Assembly (NCBI RefSeq): GCF_002887815.1
Contig: NZ_PDHO01000008.1
Span: forward strand, 124,001 to 188,000
Source of the DNA: Mycobacterium sp. ENV421
Lineage (GTDB): Bacteria; Actinomycetota; Actinomycetes; Mycobacteriales; Mycobacteriaceae
DNA length: 64,000 nt
Direction of reading: 5' to 3'
Positions 1-10,050 of this stretch are shown in pieces; positions within the stretch are counted from its first letter, which is position 1; each line of letters starts with the position of its first letter. The translations under genes and the position numbers were made by a program. The notes beneath the pieces were generated by a model that worked only from the letters and a program-made list of their open reading frames with translations, was not told where the DNA came from and did no database searches.

Positions 1-289
1 GTCGAGTTTCGTTCCGGCGATGCAGGAATCGGTGACCTCGACCAACGTCTTCGTCCACGTCGAGGCGACCCGGGCGGCCGCCGGCCTTGGACTGCTGCCC
101 TGCTTCATGGCCGACCGTCACGACGACCTGGTTCGGGTACTGCGCGACGAGGTAGCCGTCGATCTGAGCTACTGGCTGGTGGCGCGGGAGGAAACCTTGC
201 GACGGCCCGAGGTCGGGGCGCTGGTCGAGGCGATCACGGTTCGCATGAGCGAGATGGCGGGCGCACTGACCGGAACCGGCGCGCACTGA
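1..289 (+). CDS. LysR-family transcriptional regulator, C-terminal part only
   Basis: The frame is open from the first base of the window (reading from base 2) to a TGA at 287-289, so this is the 3' end of a gene that begins upstream. The roughly 95 visible residues carry the end of a LysR effector-binding domain: a run reading AAGLGLLPCFMADRHDDLVR, then the usual 'YWLVARE-LRR-PEV-ALVEAI' closing helix. The N-terminal helix-turn-helix and inducer pocket lie outside, so target and ligand cannot be judged. It ends 44 bases before a co-directional hydrolase gene. Confidence 0.75.
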   Translation, partial: SSFVPAMQESVTSTNVFVHVEATRAAAGLGLLPCFMADRHDDLVRVLRDEVAVDLSYWLVAREETLRRPEVGALVEAITVRMSEMAGALTGTGAH

Positions 290-333
290 GCGGAAGTGTT
301 GCGTGACAACGCCGGAGCTGGTGGGCTCATGCC

Positions 334-1098
334 ATGCCCTTCATCGACCATGACCGCGGCCGCGCCTACTACCGGCACTGGGCCGCCGACCAGCCGCACG
401 CGGCGGTCATCTTCCTGCACGGGTTCGGCGAGCACACCGGCGTCTACCACCGCCTGGGTTTCGCCCTCAACGCGGCCGGCATCGACTTGTGGGCCGTCGA
501 CCAATTCGGCCATGGGCTCTCGCCCGGCGAGCGCGGCGACTTCGGGTCGATCGAGGACAGCTCGGCACTCGCCGACTCGCTGACCGAACTGGCCCGGCAG
601 CAGACTCCCGGGATTCCGTTGATCGCCCAGGGCCATTCGTTCGGCTCGGTGGTCACCCTGTTCCGCCTCCTGAAGGATCCGAAACAGTATGCGGCGGCGG
701 TGATTTCGGGGTCTCCCCTGGTTCCGGTCCCCGAACTGCTCGGCGGCGACGCCGTCGAGCTCGACCCGAGCTGGCTGTCCGGCGACCCGTTCTACCTGGA
801 CTCGCTGGAGAACGACCCGTTGGCCTTCGTCGACGCCGACGGCGGCGCCCTGGCACGCGAACTCGACCGGGCCTGGGACCACTTCGGCGCCGAACTGCCG
901 AAGCTGGCCGTCCCGACGCTGGCCATCCACGGCGAGCTCGATCCGATCGCCCCGGTGAGCGCGCTGCGCGCCTACGCCGAGCAGATCGAACCTTTACGGC
1001 TGCACGAGTTCCCGGGTGCGCATCACGACATCCTGAACGAGACGGTTCACCGAGAGGTGGCCGCGGCCATCGTCGACTTCATCGACGAGCAGCGTTAG
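334..1098 (+). CDS. Alpha/beta hydrolase, monoacylglycerol-lipase type
   Basis: This is a 254-residue serine hydrolase. HGFGEH at residues 29-34 forms the oxyanion region, GHSFGS at 100-105 is the nucleophile elbow (Ser102), Asp203 sits in HGELDP and His230/231 in PGAHHD, so a full catalytic triad is visible. The cap and 'GHG.S.G' strand resemble mycobacterial monoglyceride lipases rather than ring-cleavage hydrolases. No signal peptide is seen, so it is probably cytoplasmic. It converges on hsaB with a 4-base overlap and is not part of the sterol operon. It does not resemble HsaD, which is missing nearby. The natural substrate is not known; a lysophospholipid or monoglyceride is an inference. 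Confidence 0.8.
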   Translation: MPFIDHDRGRAYYRHWAADQPHAAVIFLHGFGEHTGVYHRLGFALNAAGIDLWAVDQFGHGLSPGERGDFGSIEDSSALADSLTELARQQTPGIPLIAQGHSFGSVVTLFRLLKDPKQYAAAVISGSPLVPVPELLGGDAVELDPSWLSGDPFYLDSLENDPLAFVDADGGALARELDRAWDHFGAELPKLAVPTLAIHGELDPIAPVSALRAYAEQIEPLRLHEFPGAHHDILNETVHREVAAAIVDFIDEQR

Positions 1099-1661
1099 AG
1101 CCAGGTGTCAGTCGTCGTGGTGGTGAGGAACGCGTCGAGGTCGTCGCGCCACTGCGCCGGGCTGTTCTTGTCTGGCTCGATGCCGGTGTACTCGCCGCGG
1201 TAGAACAGCAGCGGGCGCGGCTTCTTCTTCGGCACCTCGGACAGCGAGTGCACAGCACCGAACACCACGAAGTGGTCGCCGCCGTCGTGCACCGAATGCA
1301 CGGTGCAGTCGATGTGAGCCAGCGTGCCCTCGATCACCGGTGAGCCGAGCTTGCTTGGGCTCCAGTCGATCCCACCGAACTTGTCCGGTTCCCTCGACCC
1401 GAACCGGGCCGACACGTCCTTCTGGTTCTCGTGCAGGACGTTGACGCAGAATTTCCCGCTGGCCTCGATGGCCGCCCAGGACCGGGACAGCTTGGTCGGG
1501 CAGAACAGCACCAGCGGCGGCTCGAGGGACAGCGCCGCAAACGACTGGCAGGCGAAGCCGACCGGAGTGTCCTCGTGCACGGTCGTGATGATCGTGATGC
1601 CGGTACAGAACTGCCCGAGCACATGGCGGAACGTGCGGGGGTCGATCTCCGGGGACGCCAT
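1095..1661 (-). CDS. hsaB: HsaB, flavin reductase of the 3-HSA monooxygenase
   Basis: This 188-residue protein belongs to the HpaC-like flavin reductase family. It uses NADH to reduce flavin, which HsaA then uses to hydroxylate 3-HSA, the phenolic secosteroid made from cholesterol rings A/B. The sequence is close along its length to remembered M. tuberculosis HsaB: it opens with IDPRTFRHVLGQFCTGITI, then SFAALSLEPPLVLFCP and the flavin-contact stretch FCVNVL, and ends in SPAQWRDDLDAFL. Start is ATG 1661. Only 3 bases separate it from the hsaC stop, so the two are co-transcribed and the gene is the last of a leftward hsaA-hsaC-hsaB unit. Confidence 0.93.
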   Translation of the reverse strand: MASPEIDPRTFRHVLGQFCTGITIITTVHEDTPVGFACQSFAALSLEPPLVLFCPTKLSRSWAAIEASGKFCVNVLHENQKDVSARFGSREPDKFGGIDWSPSKLGSPVIEGTLAHIDCTVHSVHDGGDHFVVFGAVHSLSEVPKKKPRPLLFYRGEYTGIEPDKNSPAQWRDDLDAFLTTTTTDTWL

Positions 1662-1664
1662 CGG

Positions 1665-3792
<2,128 letters not shown>

Positions 3793-3828
3793 TGCATGCC
3801 TCCCAGAGTGTGGTTCTGGACCCAAGAC

Positions 3829-3842
3829 TAGAACACGTTACG
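3829..3842. promoter_or_regulatory. KstR-like operator, imperfect, near hsaA
   Basis: The sequence TAGAACACGTTACG fits the KstR consensus TnnAACnnGTTnnA except for the last base. It lies 37 bases upstream of the hsaA GTG and about 95 bases upstream of kshB. A perfect copy follows at 3897. Together they suggest that both divergent genes are repressed by KstR. Confidence 0.6.
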
Positions 3843-3896
3843 ATTTGTGTCGAGCAGGGCGAGCCTGCGGCTGGTAGCGATATGGAAAGCGATTTC

Positions 3897-3910
3897 TGTA
3901 ACCTGTTCTA
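3897..3910. promoter_or_regulatory. KstR operator upstream of kshB
   Basis: TGTAACCTGTTCTA matches the 14-base KstR consensus TnnAACnnGTTnnA at every fixed position. It lies 26 bases before the kshB GTG, so bound repressor would block transcription start. The regulator gene itself is in this window at 7401. Confidence 0.8.
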
Positions 3911-3936
3911 GTTAGGCGGAGGGAAGGCTGAACACC

Positions 3937-5004
3937 GTGACGCAGGTTCCACCCGACGAGCCGCTGGGCAGCCACGTGCTCGAGTTGGAAGTGACCGATG
4001 TGGTCGACGAAACCGACGACTCGCGATCGCTGGTGTTCGGCGTGCCCGCCGGTGCCGACATCCCGGCTGATCGGCTGCGCTACGCGCCCGGCCAGTTCCT
4101 GACCCTGCGCATCCCCAGCGACCGGACGGGGTCGGTGGCCCGCTGCTACTCCCTGTGCAGCTCGCCGTTCACCGACGACGCTCTGACCGTGACCGTCAAG
4201 CGCACCGTTGACGGCTACGCGTCGAATTGGCTGTGCGACCACGCGCACCGGGGCATGAAGATCCACGTGCTCGCACCGTCGGGAACCTTCGTGCCCAAGA
4301 CCCTGGACACCGATTTCCTGCTGATCGCGGCCGGCAGCGGCATCACGCCGATGCTGGCCATCTGCAAGTCGGCCCTCTCGGAGGGCAGCGGCAAGGTGAC
4401 CCTGCTCTACGCCAACCGCGACGAGCGTTCCGTGATCTTCGCCGGCACGCTGCGTGACCTGGCCGCCAAGTACCCCGACCGGCTGACGGTCGTGCACTGG
4501 CTGGAGTCGGTGCAGGGATTGCCCAGCACCGCGGCGCTGAGCACCGTGATGGCGCCCTACACCGACCGGCAGGCGTTCATCTGCGGGCCGGGACCGTTCA
4601 TGCAGGCCGCCGAACAAGCGCTGGACTCGCTGCAGGTGCCGGCCAAGCAGGTGCACATCGAGGTGTTCCGCTCACTGGACACCGATCCGTTCGCCGCGGT
4701 GACGATCACCGACGACGGCGACGAACCGCCCGCGGAAGCCGTCGTCGAACTCGACGGGCAGACCCACACCGTGTCGTGGCCGCGCAGCGCCAAACTGCTC
4801 GACGTCCTGCTCGACAAAGGCCTCGACGTCCCGTTCTCCTGCCGCGAGGGGCACTGCGGGGCATGCGCGGTGGTCAAGCGCAGCGGTGACGTGGAGATGG
4901 ACATCAACGACGTCCTGGAGCCCAGCGACATCGACGAGGGGCTGATCCTGGCCTGCCAGGCGCGGCCGACCTCCGATTCAGTCGAAGTCACGTACGACGA
5001 ATAG
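3937..5004 (+). CDS. kshB: KshB, reductase of 3-ketosteroid 9-alpha-hydroxylase
   Basis: KshB passes electrons from NADH to the Rieske oxygenase KshA, which hydroxylates C9 of the steroid and opens ring B. The 355 residues form three modules: an FAD domain with RCYSLCSS at 69-76, an NAD domain containing AAGSGITPM near 131-139, and a C-terminal plant-type [2Fe-2S] ferredoxin with cysteines at 302, 307, 310 (CREGHCGAC) and 340. Start is GTG 3937 preceded by GGCGGAGGGAAGG. The length fits KshB. The kshA gene is not in this window, which is normal for mycobacteria. Regulation by KstR is inferred from the operator at 3897. Confidence 0.94.
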   Translation: MTQVPPDEPLGSHVLELEVTDVVDETDDSRSLVFGVPAGADIPADRLRYAPGQFLTLRIPSDRTGSVARCYSLCSSPFTDDALTVTVKRTVDGYASNWLCDHAHRGMKIHVLAPSGTFVPKTLDTDFLLIAAGSGITPMLAICKSALSEGSGKVTLLYANRDERSVIFAGTLRDLAAKYPDRLTVVHWLESVQGLPSTAALSTVMAPYTDRQAFICGPGPFMQAAEQALDSLQVPAKQVHIEVFRSLDTDPFAAVTITDDGDEPPAEAVVELDGQTHTVSWPRSAKLLDVLLDKGLDVPFSCREGHCGACAVVKRSGDVEMDINDVLEPSDIDEGLILACQARPTSDSVEVTYDE

Positions 5005-5018
5005 CGCGGCGCGGGGCG

Positions 5019-5075
5019 CGAGTGTGCGTCCTCATCCGCCGAGAGCGGCGTGTTGCGGATGAAACCGCACACTCG
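5019..5075. repeat. Imperfect long hairpin between convergent kshB and fadE34
   Basis: CGAGTGTGCG at 5019-5028 is the exact reverse complement of CGCACACTCG at 5066-5075. Inside it, CATCCGC (5033-5039) pairs with GCGGATG (5055-5061). The element fills the gap between two converging genes, so a two-way transcription terminator without a U-tract is the simplest reading. It could also be a dispersed intergenic palindrome. Confidence 0.6.
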
Positions 5076-5086
5076 GAGATGTCGTG

Positions 5087-7192
5087 CTAGCGCGGCAGGC
5101 CCAGCAGCCGTTCGCCGGCCATGGTGAGGAGGATCTGTTCGGTGCCACCGGCGATCGTCAGGCATCGGGTGTTGAGGAAGTCGTGGACGAACCCGTCGAC
5201 GGTGAGGCCGCCCGACTCGGACAGCTCCTGGCGGAACTCGGCCAGCGCCTGCCGGTGCCGAACGCCAATCAGCTTGCGCGCGCTGGCTTCTGCGCTGGTG
5301 TCCTGTCCGCCGACCGCCAGCTGCGCGATGCGCTGATCGAGCAGCGAGCCGGCCTGCGCGGACAGGATCAGCTTGGCTGTCTGGTCCTGCAGCGCGGTGT
5401 CGAGTTCACGGGCGGCGACCGAGCGCAGCATCTCCTCCACCGGATTGCCCAGCGCGGTGCCCTGCGCCATCGCGACGCGCTCATTGGCCAGCGTGGTGCG
5501 GGCCAGCCGCCAGCCGTCGTTGACGGTGCCGACCACCATGTCGTCGGGCACGAAGACGTCGTCGAAGAAGACCTCGTTGAAGAGCTCGTCGCCGGTGATC
5601 TCCCGCAGCGGGCGCACCACGATGCCGGGCGAGCGCATGTCGATCAGGAAGTACGTGATGCCCTTGTGTTTCGGAGCGTCGGCGTCGGTGCGGGCCAGGC
5701 AGACACCCCAGTGCGCCTTCTGCGCGGCAGAGGTCCACACCTTCTGACCGGTGAGCTTCCAACCACCTTCGGCGCGAACAGCTTTGGTGCGCAGGGCGGC
5801 CAGGTCCGACCCGGCGCCGGGCTCGCTGAACAGCTGGCACCAGATGATCTCGCCGCGCAGGGTGGCCGGTACGAACCGGTCGATCTGCGCAGGCGTGCCG
5901 CCCTCCAGGATCGTCGGCACCGCCCACCAGCCGATCACCAGATCAGGGCGCTGCACGTCAGCCTTGGCCATCTCGGAATCGATGAGCAGCTGCTCGGCCG
6001 GTGACGCCTCCCGGCCATAGGGCTTGGGCCAGTGCGGCGCGAGCAGACCGGAATCGGCCAGCGCGGGCTGACGCTGATCCGCCGGCAGCTTGGCCACCTC
6101 CGCGACCGCGGCGGCGATCTCAGGCTGCAGGTGCGCGACGGAGTCCAGGTCGATGTGCAGTTCGCGGCGCACCCCGTCCAGCGTCAGCGCGGCGACCCGA
6201 CGCAGCCACGCCGGCCGGCCACCGAGGATCTGGCCGATGCTGTAGGCGCGACGCAGGTAGAGATGGGCGTCGTGCTCCCAAGTGATGCCGATGCCGCCGA
6301 GCACCTGGATGCAGTCTTTGGCGTTGGCGGTGGCCGCCTCGATACCGATCGCGGCGGCGATCGCGGCGGCGATCGACAGCTGCTGGGAATCCTCACCGGC
6401 AGCCGCGACCGCGGCATCGGCCGCCGCCACGGACGCCTGCTGGGAACGCAGCAGCATCTCGGCGCACATGTGCTTGATGGCCTGGAAGCTGCCGATCGGC
6501 TTGCCGAACTGCTCGCGCACCTTGGCGTAGTCCACGGCGGTGTCCAGCGTCCAGCGGGCCACGCCCGCGGTCTCGGCGGCCAGCACGGTCGCGGCCAGGT
6601 CCTCGAACCGGCGCCGCGAGACGGCCAGCGTGGTGGCGGGAACCGAATTCAGCGTCACCCGGCCCAAGGGGCGGGAAAAGTCGGTGGCCGCCAACAGCTC
6701 GACCGAAACCCCGTCGGCTCCGGCGTCGACGACGACGACCTCGTCACCCACCGGCAGCAGCAGCACTCCCGAGGTGTCGGCGCCGAGCACGAAATCGGCG
6801 GTACCCGAGATCTGATCACCGTCTTTGCGCAGGTCGGCAGCCAGCGCCAGGCCGGCGGTGGCCTCACCCGAAGCCAGCGCTTCGAGCAGGTCGGCATCGG
6901 TGACCACCAGCGTGGCGACCGCCGTCGTCGCGACCGGTCCGGGGACCAGCGCCCGCGCCGCCTCCTCGACCATCGCGCACAAGTCCTGGATGGAACCGCC
7001 GGCGCCACCGGCCTCCTCGGCCACCGCGACACCGAACAAGCCCAGCTCGGCGAGCCCTCGATACACCGGGCGCCACGCGTCGGGCGTGCCATGGTCGACG
7101 TCGCGAACAGCGGCCAGGGCGCCGGAGGAGGCCGCCCAGCTGCGGACCAACTCGCGGGCGGCAAACTGTTCGTCGGTGATGGTCGCAGACAC
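5087..7192 (-). CDS. fadE34: FadE34-type fused acyl-CoA dehydrogenase for the steroid side chain
   Basis: The 701-residue protein is two acyl-CoA dehydrogenase units in one chain. Unit 1 (about 1-370) contains VDYAKVREQFGKPIGSFQAIKH and IQVLGGIGITWEHDAHLYLRR; unit 2 (about 371-701) contains WCQLFSEPGAGSDLA, GQKVWTSAAQKAHWG and CLTIAGGTEQILLTMAGERLLG. Ordinary FadEs are half this length. Most mycobacterial sterol dehydrogenases are two-gene heterotetramers, whereas FadE34 is the natural fusion that oxidises the five-carbon steroid acyl-CoA side chain. Position between kshB and kstR matches M. tuberculosis. Start is GTG 7192 with TAGGAG upstream. It shares the KstR operator at 7247 with kstR. 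Confidence 0.9.
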   Translation of the reverse strand: MSATITDEQFAARELVRSWAASSGALAAVRDVDHGTPDAWRPVYRGLAELGLFGVAVAEEAGGAGGSIQDLCAMVEEAARALVPGPVATTAVATLVVTDADLLEALASGEATAGLALAADLRKDGDQISGTADFVLGADTSGVLLLPVGDEVVVVDAGADGVSVELLAATDFSRPLGRVTLNSVPATTLAVSRRRFEDLAATVLAAETAGVARWTLDTAVDYAKVREQFGKPIGSFQAIKHMCAEMLLRSQQASVAAADAAVAAAGEDSQQLSIAAAIAAAIGIEAATANAKDCIQVLGGIGITWEHDAHLYLRRAYSIGQILGGRPAWLRRVAALTLDGVRRELHIDLDSVAHLQPEIAAAVAEVAKLPADQRQPALADSGLLAPHWPKPYGREASPAEQLLIDSEMAKADVQRPDLVIGWWAVPTILEGGTPAQIDRFVPATLRGEIIWCQLFSEPGAGSDLAALRTKAVRAEGGWKLTGQKVWTSAAQKAHWGVCLARTDADAPKHKGITYFLIDMRSPGIVVRPLREITGDELFNEVFFDDVFVPDDMVVGTVNDGWRLARTTLANERVAMAQGTALGNPVEEMLRSVAARELDTALQDQTAKLILSAQAGSLLDQRIAQLAVGGQDTSAEASARKLIGVRHRQALAEFRQELSESGGLTVDGFVHDFLNTRCLTIAGGTEQILLTMAGERLLGLPR

Positions 7193-7246
7193 CCGCGGCT
7201 CCTAAAGGTCACAAAGAACGGGCGCTGAAAAACTTCTCGGCCCACT

Positions 7247-7260
7247 AGAACGTGTTCTAA
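7247..7260. promoter_or_regulatory. KstR operator between fadE34 and kstR
   Basis: TAGAACGTGTTCTA is a perfect match to TnnAACnnGTTnnA and nearly a perfect palindrome. It lies 55 bases upstream of fadE34 and 141 bases before the chosen kstR start. It therefore supports both repression of fadE34 and autoregulation of kstR. Confidence 0.88.
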
Positions 7261-7400
7261 TAGTGCCAGCGATCAACAGTCAAGTCGACCGGCATCGCAG
7301 CAGGACACGCGGCTGTCCCAGGGGAGGCAGAGGTGCGCGACGCGGTGTAGCGATGCGTATCGTTTCTCCCAGAACAGCCTTGGAAGGAGCTAGCCGACCC

Positions 7401-8066
7401 ATGTCATCGCCAGCGCAGAAATCGACGGCCGGCGGTGCAGGTTCGCAGCCACGTGAGGTGATACCGGTGTCCGTACTCGCCGAATCAGAGCTCGGATCCG
7501 AGGCGCAGCGCGAACGCCGCAAGCGCATCCTCGACGCCACCATGGCGATCGCCTCCAAGGGCGGATACGAGGCCGTGCAGATGCGTGCGGTGGCCGACCG
7601 TGCCGACGTGGCGGTCGGCACGCTGTACCGCTACTTCCCGTCGAAGGTGCACCTGCTGGTGTCGGCGCTGGCCCGCGAGTTCGAGCGCATCGACGCCAAG
7701 ACCGACCGGACCGCCGTGGCCGGCGGCTCACCCTTCCACCGGCTCAGCTTCATGGTGAGCAAGCTGAACCGGGCCATGCAGCGCAACCCGCTGCTGACCG
7801 AGGCCATGACGCGGGCCTACGTGTTCGCCGACGCCTCGGCCGCAGGTGAAGTTGATCACGTGGAGAAGATCATCGACAGCATGTTCGCGCGCGCCATGAG
7901 CGACGGCGAACCGACCGAAGATCAGTACCACATCGCCCGGGTCATCTCCGATGTGTGGCTGTCGAACCTGTTGGCCTGGCTGACCCGACGGGCCTCGGCG
8001 ACCGACGTCAGCAAACGGCTCGATCTCGCAGTGCGGCTGCTGATCGGCGACGACGGCGAGTCCTAG
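7401..8066 (+). CDS. kstR: KstR, TetR-family repressor of cholesterol catabolism
   Basis: KstR is the 221-residue TetR repressor that controls the sterol regulon and is released by steroid acyl-CoA thioesters. The core from SVLAESELGSEAQRERRKRI onward is almost identical to remembered M. tuberculosis KstR, with the recognition region MRAVADRADVAVGTLYRYFPSK and the ligand-domain stretch EAMTRAYVFADASAAGEVD. ATG 7401 was chosen because AAGGAG lies 11 bases before it. An in-frame open stretch back to 7263 lacks such support and probably represents leader RNA. An operator at 7247 implies autoregulation. The stop is followed 5 bases later by the otsB start. Confidence 0.93.
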   Translation: MSSPAQKSTAGGAGSQPREVIPVSVLAESELGSEAQRERRKRILDATMAIASKGGYEAVQMRAVADRADVAVGTLYRYFPSKVHLLVSALAREFERIDAKTDRTAVAGGSPFHRLSFMVSKLNRAMQRNPLLTEAMTRAYVFADASAAGEVDHVEKIIDSMFARAMSDGEPTEDQYHIARVISDVWLSNLLAWLTRRASATDVSKRLDLAVRLLIGDDGES

Positions 8067-8071
8067 GACCC

Positions 8072-8845
8072 GTGCCCGAGGACCCTGTGCCCGATCTTCC
8101 CGAGGATCTGCATCGCGCGCTGACCGAGGTCGCGCGCGTTCCACAGTTGTTGGTGGCGTCCGACTTCGATGGCACCGTCGCGCCGATCGTGTCCAACCCC
8201 GCCGACGCCCGTCCCCTGCCCGCCGCCGCCGACGCCCTAGCCGCACTGGCGACATTGCAGTCCACCAATGCGGCGCTGATCTCCGGACGTGCGCTTCGCG
8301 ACCTGAAGGTTCTGTCCGGCGCTCCCGGTGATGTGCATCTGGTGGGCAGCCACGGCGCGGAGTTCGACGCCGACTTCCTCGACGCGATCGACGACGCGGC
8401 CAGGGCGCGGCTGGCCGAACTCGAGCAGATCATGGCGGCCCTGGCGCGGCGCTATCCCGGCGCGAGCATCGAAACCAAGCCGGTCAGTGTGGCCTTCCAC
8501 GTACGCAACGCGGTCCCCGAGGACGCCCAGAAGGCCCTCGACGAGGCGCTGAACGCGGTGCAGGACTGGGACATTCACATCACCGAAGGCAAAGCGGTTC
8601 GCGAGTTCGCCGTCATCGACACCGACAAGGGTGCCGCACTCGAGCAACTACGCGAACAGCTCGACGCGACCGCGGTGGTGTTTTTCGGCGACGACGTCAC
8701 CGACGAAAAAGGGTTCAAGCGGCTCACCGACGGCGACGTCGGGGTGAAGGTCGGTACGGGCCAGACCCTGGCTCGCTATCGAGTCGACTCCCCTGACGAC
8801 GTCGCGACCGCCCTGGCGTATCTGGTTCGCGCCCGGCGGGGTTAG
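8072..8845 (+). CDS. otsB: Trehalose-6-phosphate phosphatase
   Basis: OtsB removes phosphate from trehalose 6-phosphate to give trehalose, the cytosolic sugar used for osmoprotection and mycolate transfer. The 257-residue HAD-superfamily enzyme has motif I DFDGT at residues 31-35 (nucleophile Asp31, acid Asp33), the motif LISGR, and the metal-binding FFGDDVTDEKGF. Start is GTG 8072, five bases after the kstR stop. An in-frame extension back to 7955 only overlaps kstR. It lacks the long N-terminal extension of M. tuberculosis OtsB2. A compact otsB directly after kstR is, as remembered, the M. smegmatis arrangement. Its stop overlaps the stop of the convergent LacI gene by 4 bases. Confidence 0.9.
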   Translation: MPEDPVPDLPEDLHRALTEVARVPQLLVASDFDGTVAPIVSNPADARPLPAAADALAALATLQSTNAALISGRALRDLKVLSGAPGDVHLVGSHGAEFDADFLDAIDDAARARLAELEQIMAALARRYPGASIETKPVSVAFHVRNAVPEDAQKALDEALNAVQDWDIHITEGKAVREFAVIDTDKGAALEQLREQLDATAVVFFGDDVTDEKGFKRLTDGDVGVKVGTGQTLARYRVDSPDDVATALAYLVRARRG

Positions 8846-9942
8846 ACGGGCGGGCCCGCTGTCCGCCCCCGCACCAGTTCGGTTGGCAGCACATCGATCA
8901 CCGGCAAGCCGTCGCGCGGCGGGCTGTGCAGCAGCCGTCCGGCGCGCTTGCCCTTCTCCAGGCTGGGCTGCGACACCGTGGTCAGCCCCCGGCTCAAAGC
9001 CTCAGGGATGCCGTCGAACCCGGTGACCGTCATCTGGCCGGGCACGTAAATACCTTTGGCGCGTAGATAATCCATCGCCGAGATCGCCAGGACGTCGGCG
9101 GTGCACATCAATGCGGTGATCCGCGGGTTGGTCTGCAACGCCAGCTCGGCGGCCGCGGCACCCGACGCCGGGCGGTGCTCACAGCTCTCCACGATGGTCA
9201 GGGCGGCCGCGTCGAGTCCCGCAGCCACCATCGCATCGCGCACCCCGCCGATCCGCTCGGTCTGGACGTGAAAGCGCGATCCCGTCAGCCGATCTGCACT
9301 AACAACACCTGCCGCCTGGTCACCGATGCGTCGCTCATTGCCCAATCGCATTGTCAGCAAACCGATTTCGCGATGACCGAGTCCGACGACATAGTCGGCC
9401 AGTTCCCGCATGGCGGTCCGGTCGTCGATGCAGACCCGGGATGCACCCGGGACGTCCGCGGGCTGGTCGACGACCACGATCGGCACGTGGCGCTGCAACG
9501 CCGTCTGCAGATAGGGATCGTCGTCGGCTGCTGCGTAGACGACGAATCCGTCGACTCCTGCTGCCAGAACGGAATTCGTGCCGTCCGAGACACTGCGATC
9601 GGGTCCGACCGCGACCAGTAGCAGGCCCTGTCCGGCTTCTTCGCACGATTCAGCGAGCCCGGCAACGAAGTTCAGTGCGGCGGGATCACTGAAGGCGTAG
9701 GTCAGCGGCTCGGTGATCACCAAGCCGACCGCGCCGGCCTTTCGGGTTCGCAGCGACCGGGCCACCGGATCCGGGCCGGCGTATCCCAGCCGCTTGGCCG
9801 TGGCCAGCACCCGCTCCCGCAGATCCGCCGACAACTGATCGGGCCGGTTGTATGCGTTGGAGATCGTGGTCCGCGAAACCTTGAGCTCGGCAGCCAATGA
9901 GGCCAGAGTCGCCCGCCGCCGCGGCGCGGGACTTCGGGACAT
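8842..9942 (-). CDS. LacI/GalR-family transcriptional regulator
   Basis: The 366-residue protein has a LacI headpiece at about residues 11-65 (TLASLAAELKVSRTTISNAYNRP, then the hinge PDPVARSLRTRKAGAVGLVI) and a periplasmic-binding-protein-like effector domain containing GVDGFVVYA, VVVDQPADVPG and MTVTGFDGIPEAL. LacI proteins usually sense sugars or nucleosides, but the ligand cannot be read from sequence. It converges on otsB and diverges from the zinc-type transporter operon, which has its own metal-type operator. A role in trehalose or sugar metabolism is only a guess. A LacI gene occupies the equivalent place in M. tuberculosis. Confidence 0.88.
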   Translation of the reverse strand: MSRSPAPRRRATLASLAAELKVSRTTISNAYNRPDQLSADLRERVLATAKRLGYAGPDPVARSLRTRKAGAVGLVITEPLTYAFSDPAALNFVAGLAESCEEAGQGLLLVAVGPDRSVSDGTNSVLAAGVDGFVVYAAADDDPYLQTALQRHVPIVVVDQPADVPGASRVCIDDRTAMRELADYVVGLGHREIGLLTMRLGNERRIGDQAAGVVSADRLTGSRFHVQTERIGGVRDAMVAAGLDAAALTIVESCEHRPASGAAAAELALQTNPRITALMCTADVLAISAMDYLRAKGIYVPGQMTVTGFDGIPEALSRGLTTVSQPSLEKGKRAGRLLHSPPRDGLPVIDVLPTELVRGRTAGPPV

Positions 9943-10000
9943 GCTCCGTGAGGCTAGCGCATCGAGTTGCGCATGACCGGTACCGATGCCCTATGGTTAT

Positions 10001-10015
10001 TGGAAACGGTTTTCA
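10001..10015. promoter_or_regulatory. Candidate Zur-type operator before the metal ABC operon
   Basis: TGGAAAC-G-GTTTTCA is a near-palindrome (6 of 7 pairs) embedded in an AT-rich stretch, 36 bases before the transporter start. The TGnnAA/TTnnCA spacing resembles mycobacterial Zur boxes. A MntR-like or other Fur-family site is possible. Confidence 0.5.
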
Positions 10016-10050
10016 TTTGTATTAGGTCTACTCGGTCACAAGGAGGGCTC

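Noticed and set aside
334..1098. The hydrolase as a relocated HsaD
   Set aside because: Its GHSFGS elbow and cap resemble monoglyceride lipases, and it lacks HsaD features such as the GGGPGAASW and GNALGG motifs; it is also convergent with the hsa genes.
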